NCBI GenBank assembly: GCA_009774175.1 | Contig: VSNG01000027.1 | Span: 1 to 52,056 of the forward strand | Source of the DNA: Lachnospiraceae bacterium | GTDB lineage: Bacteria; Bacillota; Clostridia; Lachnospirales; Lachnospiraceae | Length of the DNA: 52,056 nt | Reading direction: 5' to 3' | In this document: one piece after another, positions 26,113 to 33,696 of the stretch | How positions within the stretch are numbered: the stretch's first letter is position 1 | Layout of the letters: each line of letters opens with the position of its first letter | Translations under genes and position numbers: made by a program | The notes under the pieces: model-generated | The model's input: only the letters and a program-made list of their open reading frames with translations | Told to the model about the DNA's origin: nothing | Database searches by the model: none

Positions 26113-26139
26113 AAAAAGAGCCTGCCACCCGGCAGGCTC
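26113..26139 (-). terminator. Strong terminator of the sstT-SBP-ABC operon
   Basis: On the minus strand GAGCCTGCC, a GGGT loop, GGCAGGCTC and then TTTTT. The stem is a perfect 9 bp and starts nine nt after the ATPase stop. Confidence 0.9.
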
Positions 26140-26147
26140 CCGTTTCC

Positions 26148-26924
26148 TCAATATTTTGTTAAAAACTGTTTCGTCCGTTCCTCCCTCGGGTGGTCAATCA
26201 CCTGTCTGGGGTCTCCCTGCTCCACAATCACGCCCTCATCCATAAATATAATTCGGTCCGCCACATCTCTGGCAAAGGCCATCTCATGGGTCACAATAAT
26301 CATGGTGGTACGCTGCTTTGCAAGCCCCCTGATTACCTTAAGCACCTCCCCGGTAAGCTCCGGATCAAGCGCCGAGGTGGGTTCGTCAAAGCACAGGATA
26401 TCGGGCTGCAACGCCAGCGCCCTTGCAATCGCCACTCTCTGCTGCTGCCCGCCGGAAAGCTGATGGGGATAATGCTCCATCCGCTCGGCAAGGCCCATCT
26501 GATCCAGAAGGGCTTTACCGTGAGCCTCGATTTCCTCAAAAATCTGTTTCCTGTTCTGCTTAAAATCCGGCCGCTCCTTTGCCAGAAGCTTTTCCGCCAG
26601 CATCACGTTCTCAAGCGCCGTATACTGAGGAAACAGATGAAACGCCTGAAATACCATGCCGAAATGCAGTCTCTTGGTGCGCAGATCCTTCTCCTGCCCC
26701 TTTATCGGCGCGTCTGCGTCAAAGAGAGTTTCTCCCCGCACCGTAATGGATCCGTGATCCGGCATCTCCAGAAAATTCAGGCAGCGAAGCAGCGTTGTCT
26801 TTCCCGAGCCGGAAGAACCGATAATCGCCAGCGCGTTTCCCTCTTCCAAATCAAAGCTCACATCATCAAGCACCTTTGTAGAACCAAAATGTTTTCCGAT
26901 ATTTTTTACTTCCAAAACTGCCAT
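26148..26924 (-). CDS. Polar amino acid ABC importer, ATP-binding subunit
   Basis: A GlnQ/ArtP-type ATPase of about 258 residues: Walker A GSSGSGKTT, Q-loop GMVFQAFHLFPQ, signature LSGGQQQR, Walker B ILCFDEPTSALD and switch VTHEMAFARDVAD. GGAGG five nt before the ATG at 26924 decides the start; an upstream GTG at 26936 has no ribosome site. Partner of the permease at 26964 and the permuted binding protein at 27630. Confidence 0.92.
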   Translation of the reverse strand: MAVLEVKNIGKHFGSTKVLDDVSFDLEEGNALAIIGSSGSGKTTLLRCLNFLEMPDHGSITVRGETLFDADAPIKGQEKDLRTKRLHFGMVFQAFHLFPQYTALENVMLAEKLLAKERPDFKQNRKQIFEEIEAHGKALLDQMGLAERMEHYPHQLSGGQQQRVAIARALALQPDILCFDEPTSALDPELTGEVLKVIRGLAKQRTTMIIVTHEMAFARDVADRIIFMDEGVIVEQGDPRQVIDHPREERTKQFLTKY

Positions 26925-26963
26925 CTTTTCCTCCACGCCAGAGCCTTAAACTGCCGAAGCATT

Positions 26964-27620
26964 CTACCTGAAATAATCAAGCCTGCGCTCTATGTAATTA
27001 AACAGTAAAGTCAATATGCCTACAAACACCAGATAAAACACGCCTGTATAGAAAAGCGGCCAGGTAAGGCCATCGCTTTTCATAAAGGAATATCCCGCGA
27101 AAGTCAGCTCATAGGCGGCAATAATGCGCGCCAGAGACGTATCCTTTACCAGTGTGATAATCTCGTTGGACATGGGCGGCACCACCCGCTTGACCATCTG
27201 CAGAAGCGTGACCCTAAAAAAGATCTGGCTCTTCGTCATGCCAAGCACTTCGCCCGCCTCTCTCTGTCCCACAGGAACACCCTCAATTCCGCCTCTGAAA
27301 ATAACAGAGAAGTAGCAGGCATAGTTGATACTGAAAGCCACCACCGTGGCGGTAATCCGCCCGGCTTCACTGCCGCTCCAGATATTCTGCCCAAGCCACA
27401 GACCCGGTCCGTAAAAGATGATAATCAGCTGTAACATCAGCGGCGTACCACGTATGATCCATACCAGCGTCTGTATCACTCCCCGCAGAGGCTTCCATCT
27501 GCTTATCTCGCCAAAAGCAAGGATCAGTCCAAGCGGCAGGGAAAACAGCAGCGTAAATATGAAAATCTGAAAAGTGGTCAGAAGACCGCTTAACAGCTCC
27601 TGCGTAACACTGTAAAACAT
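26964..27620 (-). CDS. Polar amino acid ABC importer, permease
   Basis: A 218-residue HisM/GlnP-like permease with five spans. The cytoplasmic EAA loop is EAGEVLGMTKSQIFFRVTLLQ (shortened by the usual insertion), and RGTPLMLQLIIIFYG is the conserved first motif of the family. Nine nt after the binding-protein gene and 39 nt before the ATPase gene; a single permease gene implies a homodimer. Confidence 0.9.
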   Translation of the reverse strand: MFYSVTQELLSGLLTTFQIFIFTLLFSLPLGLILAFGEISRWKPLRGVIQTLVWIIRGTPLMLQLIIIFYGPGLWLGQNIWSGSEAGRITATVVAFSINYACYFSVIFRGGIEGVPVGQREAGEVLGMTKSQIFFRVTLLQMVKRVVPPMSNEIITLVKDTSLARIIAAYELTFAGYSFMKSDGLTWPLFYTGVFYLVFVGILTLLFNYIERRLDYFR

Positions 27621-27629
27621 AGTTACCCC

Positions 27630-28433
27630 CTACTTTGCCGGCACCACAATCACCTGCGCATTGTTGCAGTACGCATTGGTACATTCCATGGCGCTTGTCA
27701 CTTCATTGGTCAACGTCATACCGTTCCAAACCACGTCGATGTTCTTGGAATCCAGCTCCATAACTTTGTTATCCCAGTCAATCACAACGAACTGCGCTTC
27801 CACACCGAGCTTCTCCGCTACCACACGGGCCATGTCGGCATCAAAACCAATCCACTCACCGGAGTCATCCTTGTAATCCATGGGCTCAAACTCGGTAATA
27901 CCCACAATCAGCGTACCCTTACCCTGAATATAAGCCACATCGCTGTCGGAATCGGATGCGGTAAACTCCGCCGCCTTCTGCTCCACCAGAGCCTCCTGTA
28001 CACCATAGGCCTCCGCAACCTTCTGCATGGAACCGTCCGCATAGCTCTGCGCAAACACTAAATTGATATAAGAAGCCAGATCTGAGCCCTTCCGGCAGCC
28101 AACGCCATATTCCTCCGTGGTCAGCTCCTCCGTATGCACCAGATTCGGATAACTGGTACCCTCGCCAATCATGGCGCCTGCCATCAACAGATCAATGATC
28201 GCCGCATCCGATGTGCCGGAGGCAACCTCCATCAGCGCATCCGCCTGAGAAGCCACCGCATTGGTCTTAAAACCCTTCTCCTGTGCTGCCGCCTCACCCG
28301 CAGAGCCGGTCTCCACCGCGTACACCATATCCTTGTTGTCGCCTGCAGATGCCTCCTCTGAACCGCCGCAGCCCGTAAGCGCGCCGCAGACCGTCATGGA
28401 TAAAGCCAGTAACATTGCCAGTTTCTTTTTCAT
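27630..28433 (-). CDS. Circularly permuted amino-acid-binding lipoprotein of an ABC importer
   Basis: A 267-residue lipoprotein (signal peptide and lipobox ALTGC) whose two halves are in reverse order compared with ordinary PAAT binding proteins. Residues 36-150 carry what is normally the second half: VYAVETGSAGEAAA, ALMEVASGTSDAAIID, then EEYGVGCRKGSDL and YADGSMQKVAEAYG. Residues 173-266 carry what is normally the first half: GTLIVGITEFEPMDY, WIGFDADMARVVAEKLG, MELDSKNIDVVWNGMT and NNAQVIVVPAK. A ~20-residue D/S-rich linker joins them. Old N- and C-termini are linked; new termini lie at the inter-lobe hinge. Both halves are in one intact frame between sstT and the permease. Confidence 0.88.
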   Translation of the reverse strand: MKKKLAMLLALSMTVCGALTGCGGSEEASAGDNKDMVYAVETGSAGEAAAQEKGFKTNAVASQADALMEVASGTSDAAIIDLLMAGAMIGEGTSYPNLVHTEELTTEEYGVGCRKGSDLASYINLVFAQSYADGSMQKVAEAYGVQEALVEQKAAEFTASDSDSDVAYIQGKGTLIVGITEFEPMDYKDDSGEWIGFDADMARVVAEKLGVEAQFVVIDWDNKVMELDSKNIDVVWNGMTLTNEVTSAMECTNAYCNNAQVIVVPAK

Positions 28434-28451
28434 AATAGTTTCCTCCCACTC

Positions 28452-29675
28452 TCAATATTTAATTTCCTTCCCTTCCATTCTCCACTGCCTGAACTCCGCA
28501 GATGCGGAAAGAAGCAGATCGGAAGAAGAATTTAATGCCGTCTCCACAGAATCCTGAATGACGCCGATGATAAAGCCCACTGCCACGACCTGCATGGAAA
28601 CGGAATCCGGAATGCCAAACAGGGAACATGCAAGCGGTATCAGCAGCAGGGAACCGCCCGCCACGCCGGACGCGCCGCATGCCGAAAGGGCCGCCAGAAG
28701 ACTCAAAACAATCGCCGTCGGAATATCCACGTTGATACCCATGGTATAGGCGGTCGCCATGGTCATAACCGTAATCGTGATCGCCGCGCCGTCCATGTTG
28801 ATCGTTGCGCCAAGGGGAATCGTTACTGAATAAGTATCCTTATCAAGCCCCATCTCCTCGCATATCTTCATGTTTACGGGAATATTTGCCGCAGAGCTTC
28901 TGGTAAAGAAGGCCGTAATCGCGCTCTCCTTTAAACACTTAAAGATCAACGGATACGGATTCTTACGGATACACCAGTACACAAGAATCGGGTTGGTCAC
29001 AAAGTAGATAAAGAGCATACAGCCCACAAGCAAAATCAATAGTTTTCCATATACGGTAAAGGCTTCCAGACCGCTGGTCGTAACGCTGGTATACACCAGT
29101 CCCAGAACGCCGAGTGGCGCCAGATTGATAATCACCACAACCACTTTGGAAATTGCCGTCGATATATCTCCCAGCGTCTTTTTGGTTCCTTCTGACGCAC
29201 TGCGGAACGCTACGCCAAGAAGCACCGCCCAGGACAAAATACCGACATAGTTTGCATCCACCAGAGAGGACACGGGATTTTGCACCACATTCATCAACAG
29301 CGTGCTGAGTACCGCAACAATACCGTCAGGCGCCGCCGCATCCACCGCCGCGTCCGTAAGCGCCATCTGCACCGGGAAGATCATGCTTGCAAATACCGCA
29401 ACCACCGCCGCCAGCACCGTACTGAACATATACAGAATAATGACGGTACGGATTACGCCGCCATGGGACTTCCCCGCATTGGAAAGCGCGCTCATTACCA
29501 GAAAGAACACCAGAAGCGGCGCGATTCCCTTGAGCGCTCCCACAAATACATTACCGAGCACGCCGATGCCGGACGCGCCGGGTGCTGTCAGAGCCAGAAT
29601 AACACCGATAATCAGGCCCACAACAATCCTTTTGACAAGACTTATCCCTGTCCATTTTTCCCACACATTTTTCAT
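28452..29675 (-). CDS. sstT: Serine/threonine:sodium symporter
   Basis: A 407-residue dicarboxylate/amino acid:cation symporter. WEKWTGISLVKRIVVGLIIG, GKSHGGVIRTVIILYMFSTVLAAV and the re-entrant segment FFTRSSAANIPVNMKICEEMGL followed by PLGATINMDGAAITI match SstT closely; the latter holds the substrate- and sodium-binding residues. It lies only 18 nt before the permuted binding-protein gene, so a secondary carrier and an ABC importer share one transcript. This may mean overlapping substrates such as serine or threonine. Confidence 0.9.
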   Translation of the reverse strand: MKNVWEKWTGISLVKRIVVGLIIGVILALTAPGASGIGVLGNVFVGALKGIAPLLVFFLVMSALSNAGKSHGGVIRTVIILYMFSTVLAAVVAVFASMIFPVQMALTDAAVDAAAPDGIVAVLSTLLMNVVQNPVSSLVDANYVGILSWAVLLGVAFRSASEGTKKTLGDISTAISKVVVVIINLAPLGVLGLVYTSVTTSGLEAFTVYGKLLILLVGCMLFIYFVTNPILVYWCIRKNPYPLIFKCLKESAITAFFTRSSAANIPVNMKICEEMGLDKDTYSVTIPLGATINMDGAAITITVMTMATAYTMGINVDIPTAIVLSLLAALSACGASGVAGGSLLLIPLACSLFGIPDSVSMQVVAVGFIIGVIQDSVETALNSSSDLLLSASAEFRQWRMEGKEIKY

Positions 29676-29796
29676 AGGTTACCTCCATGCCACGCGGCCC
29701 GCCGCGTTGACATTTTCCTGTATTTCCTGTCCAGGCACAGCTGAAACCATAAATTGACGGATTCTATGTACAGCCCGGACTGCCAGTTACTTTACT

Positions 29797-29826
29797 ATAC
29801 TACTACGAGAAAGCGCGACTCGTCAA
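29797..29826 (-). promoter_or_regulatory. Promoter of the sstT-ABC operon
   Basis: On the minus strand TTGACG (29821-29826), an 18-nt spacer and TAGTAT (29797-29802), about 120 nt before sstT. The 209-nt divergent gap with dacA holds no gene. Confidence 0.5.
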
Positions 29827-29884
29827 CCGCTATATACTTTCGGGCTTTAAAATGTTAAAATAATTTAAATGAAAGGAAAAGGCT

Positions 29885-31060
29885 ATGGAAGATTATTTTG
29901 ATGAACAGGAAGATGAGCGGGAATTTCTCGCCCGCTGTGAGCGCAGAAGACAAATGCGCCTTGAACGTCAAAGCCGTTTAAGGCGGCGGCGTTTGATAAA
30001 AAGATATCTGTATCTCGGTCTGTTTGCCGTGCTGTTAATTTCCGTCACTCTTGTCATAAAAGCTGTCAGAAAGCCCCGGCCAAAGGATACGGCGCTGGAT
30101 ATACAACCGACAAAGCCCGTCGTACAGACCGATGAGCCGGATATATCCGAACGGGAAGAAAAACCGCCGGAAACGGAAGAAGAGTCACCAGAAACCGAAG
30201 AAGAAAGCCCTGTTTATGCGTTTGTATCTACCGACGATACCGCCAGCATTACAAGCCCCGAAGTCATCAGCACAAACGCCATTCTGGTGGATGAAAGCGA
30301 AAACGTCATTGTGGCTTCCAAGGGTGCGAAGGAGCGGATCAATCCCGCCTCCATGACAAAGGTGCTGACAGTGCTTGTGGCGGCGGAGCAGATCACGGAA
30401 AAGGATCTGGACGATACCTTCACCATGACTCTGGAAATTACGGACTATGCCTATGTAAATGACTGCAGTTCCGTGGGATTTCTGGATGGGGAAGAGGTTC
30501 CCGTGCGTGACCTGTTTTACGGAACCATACTTCCCTCCGGGGGAGACGCCGCTGTTGGACTCGCCACTTATATCTCAGGCTCCCAGGAATCCTTTGTTGA
30601 GCTGATGAACGACAAGCTGGAAGAGCTGGGACTTTCAGACAGCGCCCATTTCACAAACTGCATCGGCCTTTATGATGCAGATCACTACTGTACAGCTTAT
30701 GACATGGCTGTCATTATGAAAGCGGCCATGGAAAACGAAATGTGCCGGGAATTTCTGTCCGCGCATACCTACACCACCGCTCCCACCACCCAGCATCCCG
30801 ACGGGATTACCATTTCCAACTGGTTTCTGCGAAAAATCGAGGATAAAGACATGGGCGGCGAAGTGTTATGCGGCAAAACAGGATACGTCGTCCAATCCCG
30901 GAACTGTGCGGTCAGTTACAGCCGCATCCAAGGTACGCCCTATATCTGCGTTACCATCGGCGCTACCAGCAATTGGAGATGTATCTACGATCATGTGGAA
31001 ATCTATAACAGATATGTGTCCTCCGCAGCTAAAGGCCCGTCGTCCGACGCGTCCGGTTAA
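29885..31060 (+). CDS. D-alanyl-D-alanine carboxypeptidase (S11), membrane-anchored
   Basis: A 391-residue penicillin-binding protein that trims the terminal D-alanine of peptidoglycan stem peptides. A basic cytoplasmic start (residues 1-40) is followed by one span (41-59) and an acidic linker with a perfect ETEEESP duplication (96-109). The catalytic domain has SMTK (S156, K159) and KTG (331-333). The middle motif, usually SGN, reads SGG (218-220) before DAA. Anchored by an N-terminal span rather than by the C-terminal amphipathic helix of PBP5. AAAGGAAAAGG precedes the ATG. Confidence 0.88.
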   Translation: MEDYFDEQEDEREFLARCERRRQMRLERQSRLRRRRLIKRYLYLGLFAVLLISVTLVIKAVRKPRPKDTALDIQPTKPVVQTDEPDISEREEKPPETEEESPETEEESPVYAFVSTDDTASITSPEVISTNAILVDESENVIVASKGAKERINPASMTKVLTVLVAAEQITEKDLDDTFTMTLEITDYAYVNDCSSVGFLDGEEVPVRDLFYGTILPSGGDAAVGLATYISGSQESFVELMNDKLEELGLSDSAHFTNCIGLYDADHYCTAYDMAVIMKAAMENEMCREFLSAHTYTTAPTTQHPDGITISNWFLRKIEDKDMGGEVLCGKTGYVVQSRNCAVSYSRIQGTPYICVTIGATSNWRCIYDHVEIYNRYVSSAAKGPSSDASG

Positions 31061-31094
31061 GCCTTCACAGGACGTCCTTTCCCATGAAGCAGCA

Positions 31095-31120
31095 AATGCC
31101 CCGCCTTCTGGCGGGGCATT
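31095..31120. terminator. Convergent terminator between dacA-type gene and SBP gene
   Basis: AATGCCCCGCC, a TTCT loop and GGCGGGGCATT form a perfect 11-bp stem. T-tracts on either side are weak, but the position between two converging genes fits bidirectional termination. Confidence 0.7.
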
Positions 31121-31135
31121 GCGTTTATCCTGTTC

Positions 31136-31906
31136 TTATTCCGCAGTGGCTTCCTCTGTGTACTTTACAGCCAGCTCGTTGATTGTGCCGTCTGCAAGCA
31201 TCTTTTCAATTGTCTTATTGATCTTGTCAAGGAGCTCCGTATTACCCTTCTGCACCGCAATGGCATACTCCTCAGACTCAAATGCGCTGGGATCCTCCAC
31301 AATCTTTAAGCCCTCGTTGTCGCTCACATATTTCTGCGCTGTGGCAGAATCAATCACCACCACGTCGCACTTGCCGTTGGTCAGTTCCATGACCGCCTCC
31401 GTGCCTTTCTTGAATGCCTCATAGCTATAACCCATATCCTGCACGCAGACTTCGCCGGTATAGCCCTGCACCACACAGATCTTTTTGTCCGCCATATCCG
31501 CAGCCGTGGCAATATCGGAGTCCTCCCTCACGATCATTACCTGTGTAGCCGTGTAATAGGGCGTGGAAAAATCTACCGTCTCGCGCCGTTCATCGGTGGC
31601 AGTCATGCCGGCGATAACCGCGTCAATCTGTCCGTTCTGGAGGGCTATCAGCAGGGAATCAAACTCCATGTTTTCCACGGCAATGGCCATGCCGTTTTCA
31701 TCCGCAATCTGCTTTGCGATAGCCATGTCAATGCCGTTGAACTCGCCGACCACGCCGTCCGATGCGATGTACTCAAAAGGCGGGAACTCCGCATTCGTCC
31801 CGAAGGTAAGCGTATCCCCCTTCGATCCGCCGCCGCAGGCCGTCAGTGTGCATGCCGCCAAAGCCATGGCAGCCGCCATTACCAGTAACTTGTTTGCTTT
31901 TTTCAT
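31136..31906 (-). CDS. Polar amino acid ABC importer, substrate-binding lipoprotein (ordinary order)
   Basis: A 256-residue lipoprotein (lipobox LTACG) with the normal PAAT order: lobe 1 starts LTFGTNAEFPPFEY, EFNGIDMAIAKQIAD, LIALQNGQIDAVIAGMT and VDFSTPYY, then VMIVRE crosses to lobe 2 (ICVVQGYTGEVCVQD, GKCDVVVIDSATAQ), returning with EEYAIAVQKGN and a final helix. The R-x-T-V-D-F-S segment is the usual alpha-amino-acid contact. Last gene of the operon after permease and ATPase. It serves as an internal comparison for the permuted protein at 27630. Confidence 0.93.
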   Translation of the reverse strand: MKKANKLLVMAAAMALAACTLTACGGGSKGDTLTFGTNAEFPPFEYIASDGVVGEFNGIDMAIAKQIADENGMAIAVENMEFDSLLIALQNGQIDAVIAGMTATDERRETVDFSTPYYTATQVMIVREDSDIATAADMADKKICVVQGYTGEVCVQDMGYSYEAFKKGTEAVMELTNGKCDVVVIDSATAQKYVSDNEGLKIVEDPSAFESEEYAIAVQKGNTELLDKINKTIEKMLADGTINELAVKYTEEATAE

Positions 31907-31953
31907 AACCTTTTCCTCCTCATTGCTTTTTCCTTATGTTTTATAAATCTGCA

Positions 31954-32003
31954 AATCTGCGTTTACACGCCTCCCGTCCAAATCCATCGGGCGTTTGCAG
32001 ATT
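31954..32003 (-). repeat. Intercistronic hairpin between ATPase and SBP genes
   Basis: AATCTGC (31954-31960) and GCAGATT (31997-32003) close an imperfect stem that also pairs CGCC/GGCG segments. It overlaps the ATPase stop and may protect or partly terminate the message before the highly expressed SBP gene. Confidence 0.5.
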
Positions 32004-32724
32004 ACAGAACCTTACTTAAAAAGTTTTTCGTCCGCTCATTCTGCGGATGATTGAAAATTTCCTCCGGCGTCCCGCTCTCCATAACCACCCCCTGATCTAT
32101 GAAAAGCACGCGGGAAGCCACTTCCCTGGCAAAACCCATTTCATGGGTGACAATCACCATGGTCATGCCCGATCTTGCCAGATCCTTCATAACATCCAGC
32201 ACTTCTCCCACCATCTCCGGATCAAGCGCCGACGTAGGCTCGTCGAAAAGCATAATCTCCGGATCCATGGCAAGCGCTCTGGCGATCGCAACCCTCTGCT
32301 GCTGGCCGCCCGAAAGCTGCGCCGGATAGGCAGTTTCCTTCTCTCCCAGATTGACCCGCTCCAAAAGCTCGCGGCCGCGCTTTATCGCCTCTTCCTTACT
32401 CATCTTCTTAAGAAGCACCGGCGCAAGCGTTATATTTTCCATAATGGTCAGATGGGGGAACAGATTAAACTGCTGGAACACCATACCCATTTTCTGCCGC
32501 ACATGATTCACATTTACTCTAGGCGCTGTGATCAGCTCGTCGTCAACATAGATTTCCCCTTCCGTTGCCGTCTCCAGCAGATTCAGGCATCTTAGAAAAG
32601 TACTCTTCCCGGAACCCGAAGGCCCGATCACGACAACCACCTCTCCCTGACTGATATGCTCGTCGATGCCGCTCAGCACTTCCAGATCTTCAAATTTTTT
32701 ATGTAAGTTTTCTACCCTGATCAT
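32002..32724 (-). CDS. Polar amino acid ABC importer, ATP-binding subunit (second system)
   Basis: About 240 residues: Walker A GPSGSGKST, GMVFQQFNLFPH Q-loop, LSGGQQQR signature, IMLFDEPTSALD Walker B and VTHEMGFAREVA switch. GGGAG six nt before the ATG at 32724 sets the start. It sits after the permease gene, with a 97-nt structured spacer between them. Confidence 0.93.
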   Translation of the reverse strand: MIRVENLHKKFEDLEVLSGIDEHISQGEVVVVIGPSGSGKSTFLRCLNLLETATEGEIYVDDELITAPRVNVNHVRQKMGMVFQQFNLFPHLTIMENITLAPVLLKKMSKEEAIKRGRELLERVNLGEKETAYPAQLSGGQQQRVAIARALAMDPEIMLFDEPTSALDPEMVGEVLDVMKDLARSGMTMVIVTHEMGFAREVASRVLFIDQGVVMESGTPEEIFNHPQNERTKNFLSKVL

Positions 32725-32739
32725 GATTTTCTCCCCAAC

Positions 32740-32836
32740 AAAGAATGTCCGTCCTTTGGACATTCTTTCACGCGAAACTTAGTACTTCCTGGCGTTCCGT
32801 CCACTGGCGGGACGTCTCTGGAAGTACTTTTCGCGT
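32740..32836 (-). repeat. Bipartite structured spacer between permease and ATPase genes
   Basis: Two nested palindromic units fill the whole gap. One is a perfect 11-bp hairpin AAAGAATGTCC/GGACATTCTTT (32740-32750 with 32758-32768). The other is a 17-bp stem with a 3-nt bulge (32770-32789 with 32820-32836) enclosing a CGTCC/GGACG hairpin. In the transcript they lie between the permease stop and the ATPase ribosome site (six nt away), so they can affect expression of the ATPase and binding protein. Confidence 0.7.
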
Positions 32837-32838
32837 TG

Positions 32839-33528
32839 TTAGCGTGCGTCCGCCCTGCGAAGTCTTATCTCTACCCTGCGAAGCGCCAGCGTCAATATCT
32901 TAATCAACACATAATAAATAACCGCCGTTCCGATTAACGGCATAAATGCGATAAAAGTCGCACTCTTAATAAAATCTCCGGCCTTCTGGATATCCATCAG
33001 TCCCACATAACCGACAATGGCAGTCTCCTTGATCAGCACGATAAATTCATTACACAGAGCCGGAAAAATATTTTTAACGGCCTGAGGAATCACAATTCTG
33101 CTCATCGTCTGAAAGGCGCTTAATCCCAGGGATCTGCCGGCCTCCGTCTGCCCCCTGTCAATGGAAAGGATGCCTGCGCGGATAATCTCAGACACATAAG
33201 CGCCTGAATTGACGCCAAAGGCGATGGCTGCAATAATCCATTTATCCAGCTGTACCGAAGCAAATATGACAAAATAGATAATCATAAGCTGCGTCACGGA
33301 GGGCGTTCCCCGAATTATATCCGTATAAAGGCCGCCGATAAAACGAACCGGCTTCTTTTTGGACAGATTGCACATGGCAATCAACATACCAATCAAGATA
33401 CCAATGACAATAGCCAGAAGGGATACCTTTATCGTCACGCTGATACCGCTTAAAAGCAGCTTATACCGATCCTCCCTGATAAAACATTTATAAAACATAT
33501 CGCTGATATTCGCCATCCAAGCCGACAT
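32839..33528 (-). CDS. Polar amino acid ABC importer, permease (second system)
   Basis: About 229 residues, five spans, with EAGRSLGLSAFQTMSRIVIPQ as the EAA loop and RGTPSVTQLMIIYFVIF as the first family motif. The open frame reaches 33576 but GAGGGAC lies just before the ATG at 33528. First gene of the permease-ATPase-SBP operon. Confidence 0.9.
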   Translation of the reverse strand: MSAWMANISDMFYKCFIREDRYKLLLSGISVTIKVSLLAIVIGILIGMLIAMCNLSKKKPVRFIGGLYTDIIRGTPSVTQLMIIYFVIFASVQLDKWIIAAIAFGVNSGAYVSEIIRAGILSIDRGQTEAGRSLGLSAFQTMSRIVIPQAVKNIFPALCNEFIVLIKETAIVGYVGLMDIQKAGDFIKSATFIAFMPLIGTAVIYYVLIKILTLALRRVEIRLRRADAR

Positions 33529-33617
33529 CTGTCCCTCGTCCTTTCCCTCCCGCGGTATCTCCCGAAAACCTTTCAACTACCCTCGCCCACAGGCATTCGC
33601 TCCACACATCCGCGTAT

Positions 33618-33692
33618 ATCTTACCACATGACTTTTCAGAAGTAAAGCGCAATTATGCATATTATTCGAATTAAATTTGCATAATATGCATA
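33618..33692 (-). promoter_or_regulatory. Promoter and ARG-box-like palindrome of the second amino-acid importer
   Basis: On the minus strand TTTACT (33641-33646), 17 nt, TAAGAT (33618-33623). Just upstream is a 12-bp perfect inverted repeat, TATGCATATTAT (33654-33665) with ATAATATGCATA (33681-33692), whose inner part TGCATAATATGCA resembles clostridial ArgR boxes. The palindrome is also only five nt past the stop of the hybrid-kinase gene at 33697. Confidence 0.5.
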
Positions 33693-33696
33693 TTTT

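Noticed and set aside
27630..28433. Permuted binding protein as an assembly or recombination error
   Set aside because: One uninterrupted frame with its own signal peptide, a linker, correct ribosome site and a normal distance to the permease gene; both halves are complete, and no duplicate half exists nearby.
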